Source: Anaerovibrio sp. JC8 | GTDB taxonomy: Bacteria; Bacillota; Negativicutes; Selenomonadales; Selenomonadaceae | DNA length: 46,873 bases | Direction: 5' to 3' | NCBI RefSeq assembly: GCF_002100115.1 | Contig: NZ_ANBM01000017.1 | Coordinates: 1 to 46,873, forward strand | Shown here: positions 8,492 to 16,360 of the stretch, piece after piece | Layout: each line of letters starts with the position of its first letter | How positions within the stretch are numbered: position 1 is the stretch's first letter | Translations under genes and position numbers: made by a program | The notes under the pieces: model-generated | Told to the model about the DNA's origin: nothing | Seen by the model: the letters and a program-made list of their open reading frames with translations, nothing else | Databases searched by the model: none

Positions 8492-9514
8492 TTATGGCAT
8501 TCTAACCATGTCTGCATCAATTTCAGCCAGGGAGAAGGCACCGCACATGCTCATGGTATCCTCCAGCTCGCCCTTTATCTTGTTAACGTATGCTGCCACG
8601 CCTTCCTCACCGCCACCATAAACAGCAGTAACAAATGGACGGGCAATGATAACAGCATCAGCGCCCATGGCCAATGCCTTAAATACATCAGTACCAGTAC
8701 GGATACCACCATCCACCAGTATTTTCACTCCGGAGCCCTTAAGGGCTGCCACGATTTCCGGCAATACCTCGGCTGTGGCAGGACACTGGTCAAGTACACG
8801 GCCACCATGGTTGGATACTACAATACCGTCCGCTCCGGCCTCCTTGGCCTTCAGGGCCCCCTTAACTGTCATGATACCCTTCACGATAAATGGGCGTCCT
8901 GCTGCCTCCACGATGGCCTTTAACTCAGCAACACTCTTGGAGCCTGCCGGCGGATTCATACCCTTGAGGAACGGCAGCCCCGCAGCGTCCACATCCATTG
9001 CCACGGCAAAGGCATTGGACTCCTTCACCAGGGCCATTTTTTCCTTGATGGTATCAATATTCCATGGCTTAACCGTTGGCACTGCCAGACCATTGTTGGC
9101 GGCAATTGCCTTGGTGGCAGCCTGCATTACCCCGGCATCCACGCCGTCACCGGTAAAGGCAGCAATGCCATTTTCCGCACAGGCCTTTACCAGCACCTCA
9201 TTGTAGCTTACATCATTATATTTATCGCTGTAATGAAGCGTAACAGCACCTACAGGACCGGCAAAGAACGGTGCCTTGAAGGTCTTGCCAAACAGGCTAA
9301 GGCTGGTATCCACCGGCCTTCCTTCACATAGGGTATCCATATTTACACGGATTTCCTGCCATTTATCATAGTTGCGGATAGCTGTATCACCTACACCCTT
9401 GGAACCCGGCCCAGGCATAACATTTCTACAGGCCCGGCCATTGCAGACAGGACAGGCACGGCACTTATCCCCGATGCACTCCTTGGCCTTGGAAATAACC
9501 TCTGAATAATTCAT
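8492..9514 (-). CDS. FMN-dependent alpha-hydroxy-acid dehydrogenase with Cys-rich N-terminus
   Basis: Member of the lactate/glycolate oxidase-dehydrogenase TIM-barrel family, expected to oxidise an alpha-hydroxy acid with FMN; the substrate is not identifiable. 340 residues. FMN and active-site blocks visible: AGPVGAVTLHY, the catalytic His in VSNHGGRVLD, VDGGIRTGTDVFKAL and GADAVIIARP. The N-terminus has five cysteines spaced C-x4-C-x2-C-x2-C-x4-C (residues 13, 18, 21, 24, 29), suggesting a metal or Fe-S site that would pass electrons to a partner rather than to O2, fitting an anaerobe. This is inference. ATG 9514 was chosen because AAGGAGGT lies six bases upstream; an eight-codon longer frame exists but lacks a ribosome site. 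Single gene, divergent from the rsmH-like gene. Confidence 0.92.
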   Translation of the reverse strand: MNYSEVISKAKECIGDKCRACPVCNGRACRNVMPGPGSKGVGDTAIRNYDKWQEIRVNMDTLCEGRPVDTSLSLFGKTFKAPFFAGPVGAVTLHYSDKYNDVSYNEVLVKACAENGIAAFTGDGVDAGVMQAATKAIAANNGLAVPTVKPWNIDTIKEKMALVKESNAFAVAMDVDAAGLPFLKGMNPPAGSKSVAELKAIVEAAGRPFIVKGIMTVKGALKAKEAGADGIVVSNHGGRVLDQCPATAEVLPEIVAALKGSGVKILVDGGIRTGTDVFKALAMGADAVIIARPFVTAVYGGGEEGVAAYVNKIKGELEDTMSMCGAFSLAEIDADMVRMP

Positions 9515-9552
9515 AGCGAACCTCCTTACACTACACAAAAATAATTAATTAT

Positions 9553-9577
9553 ATTATAATTTATTCGTACCTATAAT
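9553..9577. promoter_or_regulatory. Overlapping divergent -10 boxes between the dehydrogenase and rsmH-like gene
   Basis: A minus-strand TATAAT (9553-9558) faces the dehydrogenase and a plus-strand TATAAT (9572-9577) faces the rsmH-like gene. The -35 boxes are weak (TTATAT-like). The two promoters would overlap, so they probably compete. Confidence 0.4.
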
Positions 9578-9633
9578 ATAAAGGAAAAAATACTTAATTT
9601 TTAAATAATTGCGACAATTTCAAGGAGCTTCAA

Positions 9634-10716
9634 ATGAAAATTAATGATAATAATGATATTCCACAGGCTGAACCACAGACCCAGCACAAGCGGCGGGTAC
9701 GCTACAGTGGCAAATATCCCAAAAAGTTCAGCGAGAAATACAAGGAGCTGAATCCGGAAAAATACGGTGACCAGATAAAGCACATTATGGCCAAGGGCAA
9801 TACTCCTGCGGGCATGCATATTCCCATTATGGTTAAGGAAATCCTGGATGTGCTGAAAATTAAGCCGGGGGAACAGGGCTTTGATGGTACCCTGGGCTAT
9901 GGCGGACATACCAGGGCCATGCTGGAGCAGCTGCAGGGGCAGGGTCACCTCTACAGTGGTGATATAGACAGCATTGAAGAAGCCAAGACAGAAGCCCGGC
10001 TCCGCAAGGCTGGCTTTGGTGAGGATATTTGGACTCCAAGGCTTATGAATTTCTGCGAAATAGACAAGCTGGCCCAGGAGGTGGGCGGCTTTGACTTTGT
10101 ACTGGCGGATTTGGGTGTATCCTCCATGCAGATTGACAATCCGGAACGGGGCTTTACCTACAAGGCAGATGGTCCCCTTGACCTGCGCCTTGATTCCAAA
10201 TCCGGCATTTCAGCTGCCCAGCGTCTGAAGGAAGTTGACCGTGATGAGCTGGCCGGCATGCTGATGGAAAACTCCGATGAGCCCTATGCTGAGGAAATAG
10301 CCCGACAGATCTGCAATGACCTTAAGCGTGGTATCAAAATCGAGACCACAGTGGCCCTTCACGAGGAAATCATAAAAGCCCTGCAAAAGGTAAAGCTGGC
10401 CAAGGAAGATAGGGAAATGGCCATCAAAAAGTCCAGTGCCAGAGTTTTTCAGGCCCTTCGCATTGATGTAAACCGTGAATTTGAAGTGCTTTATGAGTTT
10501 ATGGAAAAGCTCCCCGATGCTCTCCGTGACGGTGGCCGGGCAGCAATTCTTACCTTCCATTCCGGTGAGGACCGCATCGTAAAGAAGGCCTTTCAGGCCT
10601 TAAAGCGGGCCGGTGTATACAGTGAAATTGCCACGGAGGTTATCAGACCAAGCAAGGAAGAATGCTATAACAACAGCCGTGCCCACTCCACAAAGCTGCG
10701 CTGGGCCATTAAATAA
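9634..10716 (+). CDS. rsmH: RsmH-family rRNA (cytosine-N4) methyltransferase, N-terminally extended form
   Basis: SAM-dependent methyltransferase of the RsmH/MraW family, whose classic member N4-methylates C1402 of 16S rRNA. Family blocks: HIPIMVKEIL, the SAM loop GFDGTLGYGGHTRAML, FVLADLGVSSMQIDNPERGFTYKADGPLDLRLD, KKSSARVFQALRIDVNREF and LTFHSGEDRIVKK. 360 residues, about 50 longer than usual, because of a basic N-terminal extension of about 65 residues (HKRRVRYSGKYPKKFSEKYKE). It is not in the usual dcw cell-wall cluster and some clostridia carry a second RsmH; I suspect this is that paralogue. Ribosome site AAGGAG precedes the ATG. Monocistronic with its own terminator. Confidence 0.9.
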   Translation: MKINDNNDIPQAEPQTQHKRRVRYSGKYPKKFSEKYKELNPEKYGDQIKHIMAKGNTPAGMHIPIMVKEILDVLKIKPGEQGFDGTLGYGGHTRAMLEQLQGQGHLYSGDIDSIEEAKTEARLRKAGFGEDIWTPRLMNFCEIDKLAQEVGGFDFVLADLGVSSMQIDNPERGFTYKADGPLDLRLDSKSGISAAQRLKEVDRDELAGMLMENSDEPYAEEIARQICNDLKRGIKIETTVALHEEIIKALQKVKLAKEDREMAIKKSSARVFQALRIDVNREFEVLYEFMEKLPDALRDGGRAAILTFHSGEDRIVKKAFQALKRAGVYSEIATEVIRPSKEECYNNSRAHSTKLRWAIK

Positions 10717-10734
10717 AAATTTCATGCAACACAA

Positions 10735-10766
10735 AAGGACTGCCACCAAAGGGCAGTCCTTCTTTT
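10735..10766 (+). terminator. Terminator between convergent rsmH-like gene and scpB
   Basis: Ten-base-pair stem AAGGACTGCC/GGCAGTCCTT (10735-10744 with 10752-10761) followed by a T-rich run on the plus strand. Adenines on the other side make it plausibly bidirectional, serving scpB as well. Confidence 0.85.
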
Positions 10767-10790
10767 ATTGCTTCATTGATTATGATTATA

Positions 10791-11351
10791 CTACTGTGCT
10801 TCCTCAAGCAGGGTAAGCTGCTCTATTTCCCGGTCATCCATTTCCACTGTAGGCAAATCCGGCAAATCAGTGAGCTCATTCAGGCCAAAGCATTTGAGGA
10901 AATTCTCGGTTGTGCCGTAGAGAATCGGACGGCCCAAAACCTCCTTGCGGCCCAGCTCCCGCACCAGCTCCAGTTCAATTAGCTTGGCCAGTACCTTCTC
11001 AATATGAACCCCGCGGATATGCTCAATTTCCTGCTTGGTGATAGGCTGCTTAAAGGCAATGATGGACAGGGTTTCCATGGCAGCCGCAGACAGCTTCTTT
11101 TCCTTGGTTTCCGTCAGCTTCTCCACATAGGAGAACAGCTCCCGACGGGTTACCAGCTGCCAGCCGCCGGCCACGTGCTGAACCATAAGGCCACTTCCCC
11201 GCTCCTCCAGGGATTTGGACAGGGACTCCACCAGCTCGTCCAGATTCTCCATATCAATGCCAAATATTTCCATTAACTGCTGTGCGGACACCGGGTCCCC
11301 ACTGGCAAACAGTACAGCCTCCAGGGCACCTGTCAGTTCACCCATAAACAT
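10791..11351 (-). CDS. scpB: Segregation and condensation protein B
   Basis: Kleisin-associated winged-helix subunit of the SMC-ScpA-ScpB condensin that organises and segregates the chromosome. 186 residues, normal length. Recognisable blocks are LTGALEAVLFASGDPVS at the N-terminus, GWQLVTRRE, LSAAAMETLSIIAFKQPITKQEIEHIRGV and GRKEVLGRPILYGTTENFL. Its ATG overlaps the scpA stop in TAATG, so translation is coupled to scpA. Partner smc is not in the window. Confidence 0.97.
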   Translation of the reverse strand: MFMGELTGALEAVLFASGDPVSAQQLMEIFGIDMENLDELVESLSKSLEERGSGLMVQHVAGGWQLVTRRELFSYVEKLTETKEKKLSAAAMETLSIIAFKQPITKQEIEHIRGVHIEKVLAKLIELELVRELGRKEVLGRPILYGTTENFLKCFGLNELTDLPDLPTVEMDDREIEQLTLLEEAQ

Positions 11352-12079
11352 TAATTTTCACCAACTCTAACTTGAATAACAATCTCCGAAAATCTGTCCA
11401 CCTGATAAACCCGTATGCTTTTCAGCTTTATCAGCTCCAGAAGGGCCAAAAAGGTGGTAATCAGCTCGGACCGGTTTCCTGTATGGAAGGCATCCTCAAA
11501 GGATATCCTGCCCCCACTTTTATTCAGCAGGGACAACAGCAGCTCCATCTTGTCGGAAATGGTAAATTCCTCCGGTTCCACCAGAGCATCGGGAATTCTC
11601 AATTCCTTATGCATGGCCAGAACATTGCTGAAGGCCCGGACCAAATCCTGCATGGACATATTATCCGGTGGCAGATGATGAACCGGCAGCTCCATGGGAG
11701 CTCTGGTAACATACTTCTCCTGCATATCCTGCATGTCCAGCAGCACCGTGCTGACTTCCTTGTACCGCCGATACTCCAAAATCCGGTCAATGAGCTCCTG
11801 ACGAGGGTCAATATCCTCCCCCTCCTCCGTCTCCTTGGTCTTTGGCGGCTTTGGCAGCATCATCCTTGACTTGATTTGCAGCAGGGTAGCCGCCATCAGG
11901 AGAAACTCACTGGCAATTTCCAAATTAAACTCACGGAACTGATCCAGATAATCAATGTACTGTTCCGTGAGTTCTGCTATTGGAATATCATATATATCGA
12001 TTTTGTTTTTATCAATAAGGTGCATCAGAAGCTCCATTGGACCTTCGAAGCTCTCCAGCCTTATTGAATACTTTTCCAT
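11351..12079 (-). CDS. scpA: Segregation and condensation protein A (kleisin)
   Basis: Kleisin that bridges the SMC heads and recruits ScpB. 242 residues. N-terminal block FEGPMELLMHLIDKNKIDIYDIPIAELTEQYIDYL is diagnostic; EFLLMAATLLQIKSRMMLP follows; the C-terminal winged helix ends LLALLELIKLKSIRVYQ..FSEIVI. AAAGGA lies somewhat far (about 13 bases) upstream of the ATG. First gene of scpA-scpB, with its promoter in the short gap after the AT1 stop codon, so the pair does not depend on transcription from the autotransporter island. Confidence 0.97.
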   Translation of the reverse strand: MEKYSIRLESFEGPMELLMHLIDKNKIDIYDIPIAELTEQYIDYLDQFREFNLEIASEFLLMAATLLQIKSRMMLPKPPKTKETEEGEDIDPRQELIDRILEYRRYKEVSTVLLDMQDMQEKYVTRAPMELPVHHLPPDNMSMQDLVRAFSNVLAMHKELRIPDALVEPEEFTISDKMELLLSLLNKSGGRISFEDAFHTGNRSELITTFLALLELIKLKSIRVYQVDRFSEIVIQVRVGEN

Positions 12080-12120
12080 AAAGCATTTGTTCCTTTTAAA
12101 TGTATTTAATCACATACAAA

Positions 12121-12149
12121 TTTATACCACAAATAATACTTTTTTACAA
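12121..12149 (-). promoter_or_regulatory. Promoter of scpAB
   Basis: Minus strand TTGTAA (12144-12149), 17-base spacer, TATAAA (12121-12126), lying between the AT1 stop and the scpA ATG. Confidence 0.65.
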
Positions 12150-12163
12150 TGTTGTGGTTTTAA

Positions 12164-15100
12164 TTACCACATCCTTCTTAAGGTTATCGCCGCCATAATG
12201 TCTTTGTCATGGCTGCCCTTCTGCAGGGCCAAATCCCCGGCAAGGGTCCAGCCCGGGGCAAATTCAGCCTCGCCACCAAGGGACATAACAAAATGGGTCT
12301 TGTCATTCTGGCCACGAAGCTCGTAGCTGTTGGCAGTATCGCCAACATAACCATAGGTGAGTTTAGGGTCACTGCCCGCAAAGGCGTGCTTTACTCCCAG
12401 CCTCATTCCATAGCTGCCATTGCTCAGATAGCGCTTAAATTCAAGGCCGAGTCCCCCGGCGAAATAAGTATTGGACTGGCCGTCCACCCTATGTCCGAAA
12501 ATGCCGGCCCCCTTCTCCGTGTAGCCATCCTGCCACAGCTGGGAAAGCTGTACATTGGCATAAGGGCTGATATGCCATACCTTCATGTTCTTGGCATTCA
12601 AATCGTATTTATATTCGCCCCCCAGCTCCAAAATACGGCTGTTATAATCGGCCTGGGCCTGTAAGCCAAGACCAGTTAAACGACGGGTCAGATCATTATT
12701 CTGCCAGCCATAATCCAGATAAACATGAGCATTATGAGGACCATTGCTATAGCCACCATATACACCAAGGCGAGTATCCTTTACATCGTCATGGGATAAA
12801 TTATCGGCAAAGGAGAAGCTGCCATGGCTGACAAAGATACCAGCACGCCAGTTCTTGCCATAAGCACGGTCCCATCCACCGGCAATAGTAGTTCCCTGAT
12901 AATAGCTGCTGCCAGTGCCTTCACCCCAATTACGGGCTGTTTTAAACCAAAAATCATTGTCCACCGGCTGATCCAGCTTCATCTTCATAGTAGGATTCTT
13001 GCTGGTATCATTTGAATCAAGACCAGCTGATGGAACAGGAACCTCCACATCCTTCTTGGCAAAGGCTTCATTAAGCCGTGAGGAAATAATATGGCTGTTC
13101 ATGGTATTTCTCTGAATGAGATTCATGGTATTTGGAACAGGGCTGGAGGAAATGGCAGTAAGGGCTTCCTTTGCCTCCTTGTTGTCCATACTATATAGGG
13201 TGCGCATTTCTTCCGTCCGTTTATCACCATTGTGATAAAGGTGGTCAAACATGTTACTCATGGCATAATAGGCTTCCATCTGCTGGGGATCAGCCCCTAC
13301 CAGATTATTGTTGGCATATGCATAAACAATCAGCTTATTCCCTTCCACTGCACCAGTCGTATTTAGCATAGCGGAAAAAGCATAAGGGTTATACTTGTCG
13401 TTAGTAATGCTGCCAGATATGGAGCCAGTTGTTTCAAGAACAACGTTTTCCTCACCTGGAAGTGAAGCCTCTGCCAAAACCGTGGAGCCCTCAATATTGG
13501 CGTCACCGTCTACAAGAATCTGTCCTTTTGTGCCCCCGTCATAGGCCTGCAGATACCCATCAGAATCCAAATAACCATCAATATTCATAGTGGTATCACC
13601 ATTTTCTGCCCCAATGGTGCCATGATTGATGAACTTTCCTGTGGTGTCATCTGTATATCCCGTGGCCATTCTCTTGGACATATCATTAACTTGATAAGAG
13701 CCACCATATAGCTCCGCACCTTTGGCCACCGTTACATTTACAACATTGGCCTCACCGCTGTAATTAAGAATACCCCCAGCTACATTCATCTTCATATTGT
13801 CTTCACCGGTAATATTTCCATTGTAAGTCATATTGTCGTTATTAAAATTTAGATTGGTCACCAGGTCTGGGATATAGTTGAAATAATCGTAGCCATTTTT
13901 GCCAGTTTTTCCATTGTACTGAATGCGCAATACATCCCGTTCATCACCATCACTATCATAGACACCTTCACATTCATCTACATCAAACTGCTTCCAGTCA
14001 GAAATAATATCTCCATGAATGCTGGCTCCGGAATTAATGTTAATATTTTTTACAAAAGCATTTTTCCCGATATAAATGGCCGCATCGTCGCCCGCCAGTC
14101 GGCCAGACAGATTATAATTGTCCACCAGCGGACCATCCAGCTCATCGTTGCTGGCACTATAATTTCTTATACCTATAGAAGTTAAATTAATATTTTTAGC
14201 TGACGAAATTGTACCAGCATCTTTCCCACTATCATAGCCATTCACGCTACGTTCATACCTGATGTATGAACCACGATATTCATCGGCGGCACCATTACTG
14301 CTAGAGCCAAAATCAAACCGTATACCCACACCACCATCGCCCTTGGCTGTAACCGTGCCAGCCTGCTCCACTGTCTGGTTGCGCCCATAGGCAATCAGGA
14401 CACCATTGCCCCTCTCACCATCAGCATGAATTTCCGTATCCTTAGGTATTATCAGTGTGTTTGTCATACCATCCACCCGAATGCCAGTGCCTCCTGTGCC
14501 ACGGGTCAGAATATCGGCTGATTGCGTAACCTTGTTACCATAACCATAAATATGCAAACCAATGCCCAGCGGCACCTCACTATAAGTATTTTCCAAATAA
14601 GCAGTACCTGTATTATTACGGGCAAAATACCCCTGAGTATTGTTGATAATTCCTCCGTTACCATAGATGGAACGGCCGAAATACGCCTTGCGGTCCAATT
14701 TATATCCCAAATCCTGTATTGCAGCCAATTCTACTTCCAAAAAGCTGGTATAGTTGGTATAGTCGCGATGGCTCATCATGCCGGCAGTCTGAATATGGCC
14801 TCCATCAAAGCCCTTGCTTTCCCAACCATTAACCGGCAGAGCACTGCGGCCGAAAAATTTGGCCCCTCCCAGTGCATCCACTACATTTGGACCGGAAAAA
14901 TAAGCGTATCCCTTGCCGTCAGCTGTAACCTCCTTGTCAACAATGAAGTACCTATTGGCAGGTATATCGGGATTTGCTGCCTGAATTTTGGCAAATTCCT
15001 CCGATGTTAAAATCCGCATACCAGCCTTGCCCTTGTTGCCATTCTGGTCCATTAACTGCAGCGACCAGCTAGTTTTATCTGTTAGGCCAGGATGAAAATA

Positions 15101-15802
15101 GGTTTTTCCATTTATTATGCGCTTCACCTCAGTTATTCCCAGGGCATGTCCCAGCTCGTGACGGAAGGTCCCCACATAGTCAGCTGCCTGCTCATTTGTA
15201 GGCAGAACCGTCTCTGCATCCACCCACCAACCATCTATGGCGCCCTTACGGAAGGCACCAAAGGCATACCCGACGGTTATTTCACTAAAACCATAGTTTC
15301 CGGCTGGCAGAACCCCAGTCTCGGCATCTTCAATAGTCAGCTCTTCCAGCTTCTCATCATACTGAAGCTGGTGTCGAACAAAGGATTCTGCATTGTAGTA
15401 ACTATTATAAACTCCATCGGATTTAATATTTGGGGAAACGGCCGAAGCATTTTGAGCATAGTTTGTATGTACAAAAATTTGCCATGGATCAGTATTTTTA
15501 GCTCCTTTTTGAAGCATATCTGTCCAATAACGGCTGCTCTGTACCGTGCCCTCTATGAGCTCATCTGACATATTGTACAGTGATGGATCAATTATCCAAT
15601 AGGACGAATTTCCAATGCCTTGTCCCGATTTCAAAAAATTGATTTCAGCAATATATCTTCCATTATATTCAATATCTCTTGTTGCCAGATAATCCGTATC
15701 CTCCGCTTCAGCATAAGGAGTGATGGACATCAGTCCAATAAGTACCGCTGATACCAAGGAACTGTAATATTTTTTACCCATTGTCTTTCGCCACTTTTTC
15801 AT
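12164..15802 (-). CDS. AT1: autotransporter with leishmanolysin (M8)-like metalloprotease domain
   Basis: 1212 residues, predicted surface-exposed protease. Signal peptide 1-33 (cut after AEA). Residues 35-380 are the protease-like domain: GWWVDAETVLPTNEQ, then RHELGHALG with zinc ligands His215 and His219 and catalytic Glu216; after 117 residues His336 in GGHIQTAG, Met-turn MMSH (342-345) and the QDLGY segment (363-367). There is no His at the usual metzincin position, so His336 is the likely third ligand. Residues 380-900 are Gly/Asn-rich repeats predicted to form a beta-helix stalk (GNGVLIAYG, RFDFGSSSNG, IYIGKNAFVKNI). A helix-like linker (NLIQRNTMNSHI) leads to the barrel, 946-1212, ending LRRMW. 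ATG has AAGGAG upstream. Last gene of the island; no strong terminator follows. Substrate unknown. Confidence 0.9.
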   Translation of the reverse strand: MKKWRKTMGKKYYSSLVSAVLIGLMSITPYAEAEDTDYLATRDIEYNGRYIAEINFLKSGQGIGNSSYWIIDPSLYNMSDELIEGTVQSSRYWTDMLQKGAKNTDPWQIFVHTNYAQNASAVSPNIKSDGVYNSYYNAESFVRHQLQYDEKLEELTIEDAETGVLPAGNYGFSEITVGYAFGAFRKGAIDGWWVDAETVLPTNEQAADYVGTFRHELGHALGITEVKRIINGKTYFHPGLTDKTSWSLQLMDQNGNKGKAGMRILTSEEFAKIQAANPDIPANRYFIVDKEVTADGKGYAYFSGPNVVDALGGAKFFGRSALPVNGWESKGFDGGHIQTAGMMSHRDYTNYTSFLEVELAAIQDLGYKLDRKAYFGRSIYGNGGIINNTQGYFARNNTGTAYLENTYSEVPLGIGLHIYGYGNKVTQSADILTRGTGGTGIRVDGMTNTLIIPKDTEIHADGERGNGVLIAYGRNQTVEQAGTVTAKGDGGVGIRFDFGSSSNGAADEYRGSYIRYERSVNGYDSGKDAGTISSAKNINLTSIGIRNYSASNDELDGPLVDNYNLSGRLAGDDAAIYIGKNAFVKNININSGASIHGDIISDWKQFDVDECEGVYDSDGDERDVLRIQYNGKTGKNGYDYFNYIPDLVTNLNFNNDNMTYNGNITGEDNMKMNVAGGILNYSGEANVVNVTVAKGAELYGGSYQVNDMSKRMATGYTDDTTGKFINHGTIGAENGDTTMNIDGYLDSDGYLQAYDGGTKGQILVDGDANIEGSTVLAEASLPGEENVVLETTGSISGSITNDKYNPYAFSAMLNTTGAVEGNKLIVYAYANNNLVGADPQQMEAYYAMSNMFDHLYHNGDKRTEEMRTLYSMDNKEAKEALTAISSSPVPNTMNLIQRNTMNSHIISSRLNEAFAKKDVEVPVPSAGLDSNDTSKNPTMKMKLDQPVDNDFWFKTARNWGEGTGSSYYQGTTIAGGWDRAYGKNWRAGIFVSHGSFSFADNLSHDDVKDTRLGVYGGYSNGPHNAHVYLDYGWQNNDLTRRLTGLGLQAQADYNSRILELGGEYKYDLNAKNMKVWHISPYANVQLSQLWQDGYTEKGAGIFGHRVDGQSNTYFAGGLGLEFKRYLSNGSYGMRLGVKHAFAGSDPKLTYGYVGDTANSYELRGQNDKTHFVMSLGGEAEFAPGWTLAGDLALQKGSHDKDIMAAITLRRMW

Positions 15803-15903
15803 ATAACCACTCCTTACACAAAATAGATTTGACGCTATTATCCCTTAATATACATACGATTGATAGCCTATTTTATTACAACTATTTGAGTGAAGCAATC
15901 AAA

Positions 15904-15932
15904 TTCAGATGGAGTTTAAGGCTCCATCTGAA
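15904..15932. terminator. Strong hairpin between the GG-leader gene and AT1
   Basis: Perfect 11-base-pair stem TTCAGATGGAG/CTCCATCTGAA with a seven-base loop, starting 27 bases after the small gene's stop. Only a short T run follows on the minus strand, so it may be a weak terminator or an attenuator/processing site setting AT1 expression. Confidence 0.6.
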
Positions 15933-15958
15933 TAAATTTTATTAAAAAATTCGTGTGA

Positions 15959-16258
15959 TTAAATATTCGTGAAGGTACAGCCCTTATACAATTTGTTCAG
16001 TGCCTTCTTTACGGCTGGCAGCTTATCAGCCTGCAATCCTACATGAGGATGAAACTTGAAGCTCTTGGTGATTCCAAGGCTGGCCGGATTTTTCCCTTCC
16101 AGAAGGCCCATGGCCTGTTCCTTCTTTAATTTAATGCTTGATGACAAAATGTCATATTTTCCATCGGCCCGTTTTCTGATGTAGGCATAACCTGCGCCAC
16201 CAACAACTGCATCAAGCTCCATATCGTCCATTACCTTATGCATTAATTCCATTGTCAT
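15959..16258 (-). CDS. Small secreted protein with double-glycine leader
   Basis: 99 residues. The first 21 end in MELDAVVGG, a double-glycine leader: Gly-Gly at -2/-1 and hydrophobic residues at -4 (Val), -7 (Leu) and -12 (Met), as in precursors processed and exported by ABC transporters with a C39 peptidase domain. The predicted mature part (about 78 residues, starting AGYAYIRK) is basic, has a single Cys near the C-terminus (KGCTFTNI) and resembles no family I recognise. ATG 16258 is preceded by AAAGGAAG. It lies between AT2 and AT1 on the same strand, followed by an 11-bp hairpin. No C39 transporter, immunity gene or modification enzyme is in the window. It could be a bacteriocin-like peptide, a signalling peptide or an exported partner of the autotransporters; I cannot choose. 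Confidence 0.75.
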   Translation of the reverse strand: MTMELMHKVMDDMELDAVVGGAGYAYIRKRADGKYDILSSSIKLKKEQAMGLLEGKNPASLGITKSFKFHPHVGLQADKLPAVKKALNKLYKGCTFTNI

Positions 16259-16360
16259 GATAAACACTTCCTTTCACTGTTACATCGGATTAGCGGTGAG
16301 ACTTTTTTATTTTTCTCTTGTCCTTTATATCCCTAAATAAGGAAAAGTGTTATGTAAAAA

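Noticed and set aside
12164-15802. Standard metzincin motif HExxHxxGxxH in the autotransporters
   Set aside because: Position 11 is Glu, Ala, Ser or Ala in the four copies, so the third ligand must lie elsewhere, which led to the M8-like reading.
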